Assembly (NCBI RefSeq): GCF_004000805.1
Contig: NZ_BILY01000027.1
Span: 24,531 to 88,530, forward strand
Origin: Paenibacillus glycanilyticus NBRC 16618
Lineage (GTDB): Bacteria > Bacillota > Bacilli > Paenibacillales > Paenibacillaceae
Direction: 5' to 3'
DNA: 64,000 nt
Part shown: positions 52,983 to 61,782 of the stretch, piece after piece
Numbering within the stretch: position 1 is the stretch's first letter
How the letters are laid out: every line of letters starts with the position of its first letter
The notes under the pieces: generated by a model
Seen by the model: the letters and a program-made list of their open reading frames with translations, nothing else
Database searches by the model: none
Told to the model about the DNA's origin: nothing
Position numbers and translations under genes: made by a program

Positions 52983-53026
52983 TAAAAAATCGACAGGACC
53001 AAGGAGGTATTCTCCTTAGTCCTGTC
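52983..53026 (-). terminator. Terminator of lepA
   Basis: GACAGGAC-AAGGAG and CTCCTT-GTCCTGTC arms (52992-53026) with a TTTTTTATT tail on the minus strand. It lies about 190 bases after the lepA stop codon, past the palindromic element. Confidence 0.88.
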
Positions 53027-53059
53027 ATTCATTGTCCGTGAGTTACGGCGATGGGTAAA

Positions 53060-53164
53060 GGGTATCTCGTGGAAGAGCGAAGCGTTCGCCTTTGCTGTAT
53101 TTTTTTCATCCGAATCAAACTTGTTCAGGAAAAAAATCAGCAACAGCGGCTGTAACGAGATACC
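53060..53164. repeat. Palindromic intergenic element, copy B (lepA 3' region)
   Basis: Perfect 11-base outer arms GGGTATCTCGT (53060-53070) and ACGAGATACCC (53154-53164). Inside, the hairpin GCGAAGCGTTCGC (53077-53089), inner arms 53092-53107 with 53129-53143 (15 pairs, one bulge), then CAACAGCGG. The rest of the 294-base hemW-lepA gap holds only the lepA terminator. Confidence 0.85.
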
Positions 53165-53217
53165 CTGTCCCTTCCGCCCAACTTACGACTACGCGACAGT
53201 AACTAAGAGAATAACCC

Positions 53218-55035
<1,818 letters not shown>

Positions 55036-55133
55036 GCCTAACCCCCACACAATCCAATATAGCTAATCATTCTTTCCATTATATCAGCTATATGGTATAC
55101 CAGCAATGCGGTTACGGCAAGATGCACGGCCGC

Positions 55134-55562
55134 CTATCCGGTAACCGACCCGAATAATGAAGCAATAAAGCGGATCCCGCTGTTGGAGACGGACTGCAAA
55201 AGGCCTGCTGTTCCGTCAGCAACCTTGTTCACCGTTGGTTCCCCGTTGTCCGACGATAGGCCGGGAAGCCGTTCATGGCGTCCGTTTTGCTCCGCGATTT
55301 TCCGGACTTCCTTCAATTCCTTCTCGAGCTCGGCGATTTTCCGGTCGGCTTCCGTGGATAATCCGCTGCTCTTCACGGTTGTTGATTCTTCATCGGAGGA
55401 AGCCAGATTATAGCGGTCTTCCTCCGAAATAACCGACGAAGAATTGTTTTTCTCGATCGGCCCGTATATACGCTCAATGCCTGACGAAGACATTTCGATG
55501 CCGTACAACACGATAAATACAAGCACGCCTCCAAGCAAAATCCATTTAAATGCGCCTTTCAT
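55134..55562 (-). CDS. YqxA-like membrane-anchored protein (DUF3679-like)
   Basis: This 142-residue protein has an N-terminal membrane helix (about 7-24), a Ser/Glu-rich outer part with a short coiled coil (EADRKIAELEKELKEVRKI) and an amphipathic C-terminus. B. subtilis yqxA (DUF3679) occupies the same place between spoIIP and lepA, which suggests it is the counterpart, though sequence resemblance is modest. Function unknown. Confidence 0.75.
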   Translation of the reverse strand: MKGAFKWILLGGVLVFIVLYGIEMSSSGIERIYGPIEKNNSSSVISEEDRYNLASSDEESTTVKSSGLSTEADRKIAELEKELKEVRKIAEQNGRHERLPGLSSDNGEPTVNKVADGTAGLLQSVSNSGIRFIASLFGSVTG

Positions 55563-55622
55563 CTCTCTCCAGCCCCTTTTAGCCAGGCGGGGCTGCCGCA
55601 GCAGCCTTCGCCCGAAGCTTGA

Positions 55623-56879
55623 TTATTTTGAAGCAGATACTTTCTCTGCGTCCCAGTAAATATCCGCAATGACTTTTGCCAATACATCCGCCGTCCGGTA
55701 GCTCTCGGCCAAAGTGTTGTCCACGCCGCCAATTTCGATCAATACGCTGTCCTCGGCAAGCGACTGGTTGTACTCGCCGTTGCCCGTTGCCGTGGTCTTG
55801 CCCAAGATCCCTCTGGAAAGGCCGGGATATTGCTTCTCCAGAACGTCATGGATCTGGGTTGCGAATTCCGCGTTCTTTTTCCAGTTCGGATTCTTGTGTC
55901 CGATAATAAAATAAACCTGCGCGTAGCTTTTGCCGTTAATATCCACCGTAGTGGTTTTGCGTCTGCCCGAATCGCGGTGGATATCGAAGAAGAATTTCAA
56001 TTTCTTGTTGCTTGCGATTGCTTCCTGCACGGTTTTCTTCGAGTATTTGTAGGAGTAGTTCCAATCGTAACCCGGCACCGTTGTCGGGTAATCCTCATCC
56101 GAATGCGTGGTGCCTACGCCCAGATCCTCAAGCTTCTCGGCGAGCCGCTCGCCTACCAGCGTAATATTTTTGGAAGCCGAGTTGGCATCCCCGTTCTTGT
56201 CCGCAATCTCCGGATACCAGGATTCCCGGCTATGCGAATGATAAATAAATACCACTTTGTCTTTCCCCGTTGTATGCGTTCCCGCATCATCCGGCGTTGG
56301 CGTTGATGTTGGTTTCTCCGTAGGAGTTGGCGTCGATGTTGGCGGCGGCGGAGTATCCGAAGGCTCGTTGCCCCCGCCCGTATTGTCCGGGCCATGGTCA
56401 TCGCCATTGGCTGCCCCCGTATCATCGCCAGGTATCGGAATGTTGTCTTCCGGCCACACATTCGGCTGCGTTCCCACCCCGCCGCGTATCAGAAAGGAAG
56501 AATCCGCCCCCATGCCCGGAATCTCTCCGGCAATCAGGCTTCTTGGATCTCCCGGATTCACGTTTGTCATCAACCGGAGGATAAAGCTGCTGATCTGCGT
56601 GCCAGACAACTCCTCGCCCGATTTCGTGCTCTTAAATTGAGGCATCTCCATCTCTAGCATATCCCCAAAAAAACCGCTTGAAACAGAAGCCGCGAAACCG
56701 GACATGGAAGACACCGGTGCAGCGAGCGAATGCTGCTGGGCCATTCCCGCAATACCTATCGCAACAAAAAACAGCATGGAGCTTATCGACAACACCGCGA
56801 AGGTTCTTCCCGTTACAAGCAGCCGGCGAATGCGTTTGCTCCCGCGTGTCAGATCAAACAACATGATGGTTCTTTTCAT
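55623..56879 (-). CDS. spoIIP: Stage II sporulation protein P (SpoIIP)
   Basis: This 418-residue peptidoglycan amidase/endopeptidase works with SpoIID and SpoIIM during engulfment. A membrane helix (about 25-48) is followed by an outer region, a Pro/Thr-rich low-complexity linker (TPPPPTSTPTPTEKPT, about 172-192) and the catalytic domain with FIYHSHSRESW, DIHRDSG and VLIEIGGVDN. The linker is longer than I recall for B. subtilis. It follows gpr. Confidence 0.96.
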   Translation of the reverse strand: MKRTIMLFDLTRGSKRIRRLLVTGRTFAVLSISSMLFFVAIGIAGMAQQHSLAAPVSSMSGFAASVSSGFFGDMLEMEMPQFKSTKSGEELSGTQISSFILRLMTNVNPGDPRSLIAGEIPGMGADSSFLIRGGVGTQPNVWPEDNIPIPGDDTGAANGDDHGPDNTGGGNEPSDTPPPPTSTPTPTEKPTSTPTPDDAGTHTTGKDKVVFIYHSHSRESWYPEIADKNGDANSASKNITLVGERLAEKLEDLGVGTTHSDEDYPTTVPGYDWNYSYKYSKKTVQEAIASNKKLKFFFDIHRDSGRRKTTTVDINGKSYAQVYFIIGHKNPNWKKNAEFATQIHDVLEKQYPGLSRGILGKTTATGNGEYNQSLAEDSVLIEIGGVDNTLAESYRTADVLAKVIADIYWDAEKVSASK

Positions 56880-57030
56880 TTCGAGCTCTACCTCCCGCTT
56901 CTTCGTTGCTCAACTGTTACTAATCTATGAGACAAGAAGGTTTGATAGAACCGAAAAGAAATAATAGATTAATGAATTTTGATAGATTAAGAGATTTCAT
57001 CAAGCGTAAACGGCAGCCCGTCAAAATAGT

Positions 57031-57053
57031 CAAAAAAGCCCCTGAGGCTTTTG
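57031..57053 (-). terminator. Terminator between gpr and spoIIP
   Basis: An AAAAGCC / GGCTTTT hairpin with a TTTTTT tail on the minus strand, after the gpr stop codon. The stem is short. Confidence 0.65.
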
Positions 57054-57076
57054 TGCCCCAAGGACTTTGATTAAAT

Positions 57077-58084
57077 TCAATGCGTATAGGCAGCAACGTT
57101 ATCGGTATCGACAGCCTCATGGAGCGAAGCGTTTAAGCCGCTTGCGATAATGTTGGCGATATCTTCGATAAACTCGTCGATTTCTTTAGGCGTCACAAGC
57201 AGATCATGGCCCACCGGATTAAGCACCTCTTTGACTAGCTGCAGTCGCTCGGCTTCGCCCATTTGGTTCATCAGACCAAATATTTGATCGTTATTGGCAT
57301 TGTTCGCCGCCATATGGTCCCTCATCAGCTCAATTGTATGATTTACGATCGTGGAGGCGTACACCACCGTCGGAACGCCGATTGCAATAACCGGTATGCC
57401 CAGAATTTCCTGCGTAAGGCCTTTGCGTTTATTGCCGATGCCCGAACCCGGATGAATGCCGATATCCGCAATTTGAATCGTTGTATTCACGCGGTCCAGC
57501 GCTTTGGAAGCCAGCGCATCAATCGCAATAATGACGTCGGGATGCGTTTTTTCCACGATACCCTGGACAATCTCGCTGGATTCGATGCCGGTTATCCCGA
57601 GCACGCCCGGTGCTACAGCGCTAACCGCACGGTAACCCGGCGCAACCTGATCCGGCATCAGCTCGAAGAAGTGACGCGTAACCATCACATTTTCTACGAC
57701 GAGCGGTCCCAGCGCATCCGGCGTTACATTCCAGTTGCCCAGCCCAACAATAAGCACCTTTGCCGTCTTGCCTATACCAATCCGCTCCAGGAACGTCTCG
57801 AAATGCTTGGCGAAATGCGTAGCGACGCGATCCTGCAACTCCGTATCCTGCTTGCGGAGGCCGGGTACCTCAATCGTGACGTAGCGGCCCAGCACTTTGC
57901 CGATCGCGCGGGAGCCTTGCTCATTCTGCACATGCAGATGAGTAATCGTGATGCCGTCATCTTCGGTTGTTTCCGAATGTATGCCCGGGATCGGGCCTCC
58001 CCCGCCAAGCTGCTCCGCGATTTCTTTTGCCTCAAGCGCCAGATCGGTGCGAATGTTGTATTGCTGCAAATCAAGTTCGGTCAT
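57077..58084 (-). CDS. gpr: Germination protease GPR
   Basis: This 335-residue A25-family protease degrades small acid-soluble spore proteins at germination. The N-terminus (MTELDLQQYNIRTDLALEA) includes the propeptide cleaved to activate the zymogen. Conserved blocks VLIVGLGNWNVTPDALGP and VIAIDALASKALDRVNTTIQ, and GIGNKRKGLTQEILGIPV, are present. It marks the organism as a spore-former. Divergent from rpsT. Confidence 0.97.
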   Translation of the reverse strand: MTELDLQQYNIRTDLALEAKEIAEQLGGGGPIPGIHSETTEDDGITITHLHVQNEQGSRAIGKVLGRYVTIEVPGLRKQDTELQDRVATHFAKHFETFLERIGIGKTAKVLIVGLGNWNVTPDALGPLVVENVMVTRHFFELMPDQVAPGYRAVSAVAPGVLGITGIESSEIVQGIVEKTHPDVIIAIDALASKALDRVNTTIQIADIGIHPGSGIGNKRKGLTQEILGIPVIAIGVPTVVYASTIVNHTIELMRDHMAANNANNDQIFGLMNQMGEAERLQLVKEVLNPVGHDLLVTPKEIDEFIEDIANIIASGLNASLHEAVDTDNVAAYTH

Positions 58085-58194
58085 TTAACCATTCTCCCTT
58101 CAAAGCCATACCATTCTCTCCAGCTTATTGTTCGCAAGGGAGACAATTTCATACTTTTGCCCGGTTGAGCAAAAATGGCAGGACAGGCTCGCTA

Positions 58195-58223
58195 TTGCTT
58201 TTCATGAGAGTGCATGGTAATAT
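58195..58223 (+). promoter_or_regulatory. Promoter of rpsT
   Basis: TTGCTT (58195-58200) and TAATAT (58218-58223) are 17 bases apart, about 78 bases before the rpsT start, leaving a leader of about 70 bases. Confidence 0.65.
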
Positions 58224-58300
58224 ATTTTAAGTTGTGTTACCTAGACTTACCGCGTACGCTTTTTGTTTGCTTACGCAAACTTTGTAGGAGGTGAAACTCG

Positions 58301-58573
58301 ATGCCAAACATTAAATCCGCAATTAAACGCGTTAAAACGAGCGAAAAACGCCGCGCTTTGAACGCTTCCCAAAAATCCGCGCTTCGTACGGCTGTTAAAT
58401 CTGCTGACCAAGCTATCGCTGGCACTGATGTAGAAGCAGCTAAAGCTGCTCTGGTCGCTGCAACGAAAAAATTGGACAAAGCGGTTACTAAAGGCCTGAT
58501 TCATAAAAATGCGGCTTCCCGCAAAAAATCTCGTCTTGCTAAAAAGCTGAACGCTCTGTCGGCTCAAGCTTAA
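58301..58573 (+). CDS. rpsT: 30S ribosomal protein S20
   Basis: This 90-residue basic protein (MPNIKSAIKRVKTSEKRRAL...) is S20, which binds the 5' domain of 16S rRNA. The C-terminal GLIHKNAASRKKSRLAKKLN block is conserved. A TAGGAGGTG site precedes the ATG. It is a monocistronic plus-strand gene between gpr and holA, with its own promoter and terminator, as in B. subtilis. Confidence 0.98.
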   Translation: MPNIKSAIKRVKTSEKRRALNASQKSALRTAVKSADQAIAGTDVEAAKAALVAATKKLDKAVTKGLIHKNAASRKKSRLAKKLNALSAQA

Positions 58574-58590
58574 TAAACCGCAAACAAATG

Positions 58591-58619
58591 AACGGCCTCG
58601 CTTATGCGAGGCCGTTTTT
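58591..58619 (+). terminator. Terminator of rpsT
   Basis: Perfect ACGGCCTCGC / GCGAGGCCGT hairpin followed by TTTTT on the plus strand, 18 bases after the stop codon. Confidence 0.92.
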
Positions 58620-58636
58620 GATTTGTCATTATTCGT

Positions 58637-59680
58637 TTATCTGACGCCTTGTCCTTGCTGAACGCCAAGCGACAGCAGGAATAATTCCAATCCCAGCGTC
58701 TTATCGATAGCGCCCGTTTTCATTTTGTAATCCAGATCCGCTATATCGCTAAGCAGCGCGCCAAGCCGTGCTACTTTAAACTTTTGGCTTTTCTCGGCGG
58801 CAAGCTTAACCGCGTACGGATGAAGTCCAATCTGCCCCGCCATTTGCTGCGGAGAATACCGGTTCTGCTCAAGCTCCTTGATCTGAAGCATGATTCGCAG
58901 CTGCCTTGCGATTAACGCGGCAATCTTGATGGGCTCTTCCCTTCTGACGAGCAAAGCTCGGTACAGCTTCAGCGAACGGTCAACCTGCAGGCTTGCGATG
59001 GCATCCACCAGCGCAAATACATCCTCCTCAACGGTAGAGGCTGTCAGCAGTTCCGTCTCTTCAACGCCTATAACCCCGCCTTCACCGGCATGAAGGCATA
59101 GCTTGTCCACTTCGATCGCCAGCTGCTGCATATTCGCCCCGGTTCGCACGAGCAGAAGATCCGCCGCATCCGACGTCATCGTCCGTTTCTGTTCCTCCGC
59201 TCGTTTGACAACCCAGCGTCTCAGCTCCGCCGCATCAAGCTCCTGAAAAGCGATAAGCGCATCGCGGTCCTTCAGCATCTTCACCAGCTTGCGCCGCTCG
59301 TCCAGCTTTTCCGCGTTAATAATGAACAACATAACCGTTGTCTCCGACGGGATGTCCAAATAATGCTGCAGCCGGTCCGTCTTATGATCCAGCTTGCCGC
59401 CTTCTTTGCCTCCGGCAGCAAAAACAACCGAATCGCGTACAATAACGAGCTTACGCTCCACAAAGAAAGGCAGCGTCTCCGCTTCAAGCGCCGCTTCTTC
59501 AATCAGCGTCTCCGACGTATCGAACTTGACCACGCCAAGCTCACGCTCGTCCGACGTAAACATCGCTTCCGTTAACGTCTCCGTAAACTGGCCGATCCGG
59601 TACCGGTCTTTGCCGTATATCACGTAAGCGGGACGGAACTTCCCCGCTTTAATTTCCTTTAACGCCTCTTTTGCTTCCAT
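58637..59680 (-). CDS. holA: DNA polymerase III subunit delta (HolA)
   Basis: This 347-residue clamp-loader subunit opens the beta clamp. The N-terminal PAYVIYGKDRYRIGQF start, the degenerate ATPase core, and the C-terminal collar domain (LKLYRALLVRREEPIKIAALI) fit the family. Length is normal. It converges with rpsT and lies downstream of the sigma/anti-sigma genes after a 246-base gap. Confidence 0.95.
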   Translation of the reverse strand: MEAKEALKEIKAGKFRPAYVIYGKDRYRIGQFTETLTEAMFTSDERELGVVKFDTSETLIEEAALEAETLPFFVERKLVIVRDSVVFAAGGKEGGKLDHKTDRLQHYLDIPSETTVMLFIINAEKLDERRKLVKMLKDRDALIAFQELDAAELRRWVVKRAEEQKRTMTSDAADLLLVRTGANMQQLAIEVDKLCLHAGEGGVIGVEETELLTASTVEEDVFALVDAIASLQVDRSLKLYRALLVRREEPIKIAALIARQLRIMLQIKELEQNRYSPQQMAGQIGLHPYAVKLAAEKSQKFKVARLGALLSDIADLDYKMKTGAIDKTLGLELFLLSLGVQQGQGVR

Positions 59681-59735
59681 GCTTCACCTCTCCCCGTCTC
59701 CCTTGCATGCATCTTACGGCATTCGCTGAACAGCA

Positions 59736-59771
59736 ACAAAGGGATGGGCTTCTTAGGCCTCATCCCTTTGT
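59736..59771 (-). terminator. Hairpin, probable terminator of anti-sigma gene
   Basis: ACAAAGGGATG (59736-59746) and CATCCCTTTGT (59761-59771) pair perfectly, extended by GGC/GCC with one bulge. The following minus-strand tail is only moderately T-rich. Confidence 0.55.
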
Positions 59772-59926
59772 CCCTGAACATCTATATAAACATCTGCAGA
59801 CAGGCCCATGGTACCGCCCTGTAGATGGTCATACTTTTGGTCAAGGCTCACGTTGACTTTTCATTTGTATATCATACGCAAGTGAACGATAAAGTGTGCG
59901 AATATCAGCCGTAAAAATGTCTAGAA

Positions 59927-61009
59927 TTAATGAGCTGCCTTCGATTCGGTTTTCGCTGCCAGGTCAATCGTGTAACGCTCCATGCCGCCGGATTCCAGCT
60001 GCACCTCATAGGTAATCTGCTTGCCGTCCTCCGACCATGCGAGCGTGGCAACCTTGCCGTTTCTGCGTATGGAATCATAAACGGCTTTCCCTGCATCGTC
60101 ACCGTTCTTGTAAACATGGATCTGGTAACCAACTGCCTTGGCAATGTAGCTGCCGTCCGGAGAAGCGACCTCGAGCGGTGCAGGCGTAAACCCGGCTATC
60201 CCCTGATTCGGCTCACTGCCATCGCCGATGCCTTGGCTAGGTCCTTTGACGGTAGGAGCTTCCCCGGTCGAGGCTCCTTTGTTGCCCGATGCGGGCTCGT
60301 TGCTGCCGCCGGAGCTGTTCCCTTGATTATCCGTGGATCCGCCTGCTTCCGATTCGGATGCGGCTATCCCCAAGTCTTCTTCCGTCGTCACATGATAATC
60401 GTCGTTGCCCGCTGAATCAGCCGAGGATGCAGATTGATCCGGATCAATCGATTCCGTGTTGACGTGCGCTTTCCCGGTATCGTTGGCATTGTTGGCGTAA
60501 GGCTGAACCTCTTTAAACTGTCTTTGCACTTCAGCTGAACTGGCGGAAGTATCCGCAGCAGCCGTTTGCACCTTATCGGCATCAAAGCTATGCGATGACG
60601 ACGGGAATAAACCCGCATTATAAGATACTAGGAATAATCCGGCTGCTACGCTCGCCGCAATAATTCCCGTTATCGCCCGGAAGCGCAGCTGATGCCGCTC
60701 TTTGGCACGGCGCGTGGTTTGCTGCGTTGGCGCAGGAACAGCCACCGGAGCAATCTCCACCGCAGCCGCCTCCGGCTGCCGGAATGGAACAATTTCTTCG
60801 AGCTGAGGTAAAATAGCGTCTACCAGACTGTACTTTGGCATGACATGAGGTAAATTGCCAAGCTCATCGGACAGTTTCTTCAGCCGCTCAAACATTGCTG
60901 CACAGTCCGGACAATGTCTCGTATGATTCATCAAGATCTCATATTCATGTTCATCCAAATCGCCGTCTAGCTGACGGTTCATGTATTCGATCACCTCTTG
61001 ACAAGTCAT
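59927..61009 (-). CDS. Zinc-finger anti-sigma factor with outer C-terminal domain
   Basis: This 360-residue protein has a ZAS-type anti-sigma domain: H29-x3-C33-x2-C36 (NHTRHCPDC) preceded by C3. One membrane helix (about 112-131) follows, then a long Ser/Gly/Asn-rich outer linker (about 135-265) and a C-terminal domain (about 270-345) with two TolB/WD40-like blade motifs (SPDGSYIAKAV, WSEDGKQITYEV). It overlaps the ECF sigma gene by four bases, so it is almost surely its cognate inhibitor, sensing something outside the membrane. Confidence 0.9.
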   Translation of the reverse strand: MTCQEVIEYMNRQLDGDLDEHEYEILMNHTRHCPDCAAMFERLKKLSDELGNLPHVMPKYSLVDAILPQLEEIVPFRQPEAAAVEIAPVAVPAPTQQTTRRAKERHQLRFRAITGIIAASVAAGLFLVSYNAGLFPSSSHSFDADKVQTAAADTSASSAEVQRQFKEVQPYANNANDTGKAHVNTESIDPDQSASSADSAGNDDYHVTTEEDLGIAASESEAGGSTDNQGNSSGGSNEPASGNKGASTGEAPTVKGPSQGIGDGSEPNQGIAGFTPAPLEVASPDGSYIAKAVGYQIHVYKNGDDAGKAVYDSIRRNGKVATLAWSEDGKQITYEVQLESGGMERYTIDLAAKTESKAAH

Positions 61010-61554
61010 CCCCGGACACCACCTTTCTGATAATCATGTAGTAAAGTTTGAAGCTGCTGCCTAGCTCGGAATAAGTAGGATTTGACCGTATTTAATGGCA
61101 GATCAAGCGAGTCAGCGATTTCGTTATAAGAGAAATCCTGCAAATACCGCAGTACAACTACTGCCCGGTGATGCTCCGGCAATTTATCGATTGCCTTGCG
61201 GATGTCTTGTACGGCGTAAGCCGACATAACCTCGTCCTCGACATTTTGTTTCTCCCGGAATACCATCTCATGCTCGTCTATCGATACGGTTGGCTTGCTT
61301 CTTCTAAACTTATCTATGCAAATATTCGTTACAATTCGTTGAATCCACGTTTTGAACTGGGCCTTCTCTTCGTAGGAGCCGATTTTTGTGTATATGCGGA
61401 TTAACGCTTCCTGCGCCGCATCCATCGCATCCTGTTCATTATTCAATATATAATAGGCTGTCCGGTAAACATGGGTTTCAATCTCTCGCAACAGAGTTAT
61501 TAAAGCATCCCGATCTCCTGACTGAGCGGCTCTAATAAGGCCAGGCTCTACCAC
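61006..61554 (-). CDS. ECF RNA polymerase sigma factor (SigW-like)
   Basis: This 182-residue sigma-70 family protein has region 2 (about 30-100: DAMDAAQEALIRIYTKI, FKTWIQRIVTNICIDKFRR) and region 4 (about 130-178: LPEHHRAVVVLRYLQDFSYNEIADSL, LPLNTVKSYLFRARQQL). It lacks region 3, as ECF sigmas do. The GTG start at 61554 has GAGGGGG seven bases upstream; the ATG at 61611 gives an unlikely N-terminus. It probably controls its own promoter in the gap after comEC; regulon unknown. Confidence 0.93.
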   Translation of the reverse strand: MVEPGLIRAAQSGDRDALITLLREIETHVYRTAYYILNNEQDAMDAAQEALIRIYTKIGSYEEKAQFKTWIQRIVTNICIDKFRRSKPTVSIDEHEMVFREKQNVEDEVMSAYAVQDIRKAIDKLPEHHRAVVVLRYLQDFSYNEIADSLDLPLNTVKSYLFRARQQLQTLLHDYQKGGVRG

Positions 61555-61660
61555 GAAGGATCCCCCTCTCTTGCAACCTCTCTGACGAGCGGGTTGCATA
61601 AATTGTTGCACCTCTAAAATGAAAAACCTTTAATTTTTTAATTGAAAAAGTAGAAAACTC

Positions 61661-61723
61661 CAACCTAAAGGATAACAAAAAAATGGAACCCCGTATATAG
61701 GTAGTTCCTAGTGAGTTAGGTTG
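61661..61723. promoter_or_regulatory. Nested inverted repeats upstream of ECF sigma gene
   Basis: Outer arms CAACCTAA (61661-61668) and TTAGGTTG (61716-61723) enclose inner GGAAC (61685-61689) and GTTCC (61704-61708). The site lies 107-170 bases before the sigma start. A GGAAC sequence is common in ECF -35 boxes, so this may hold the autoregulated promoter; the -10 box is not clear. Confidence 0.45.
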
Positions 61724-61782
61724 AAAGAAGCATTTTAGCAGGATACCCGATTAGGAATATAGGCACTTTCGCCAGCGTCTTC

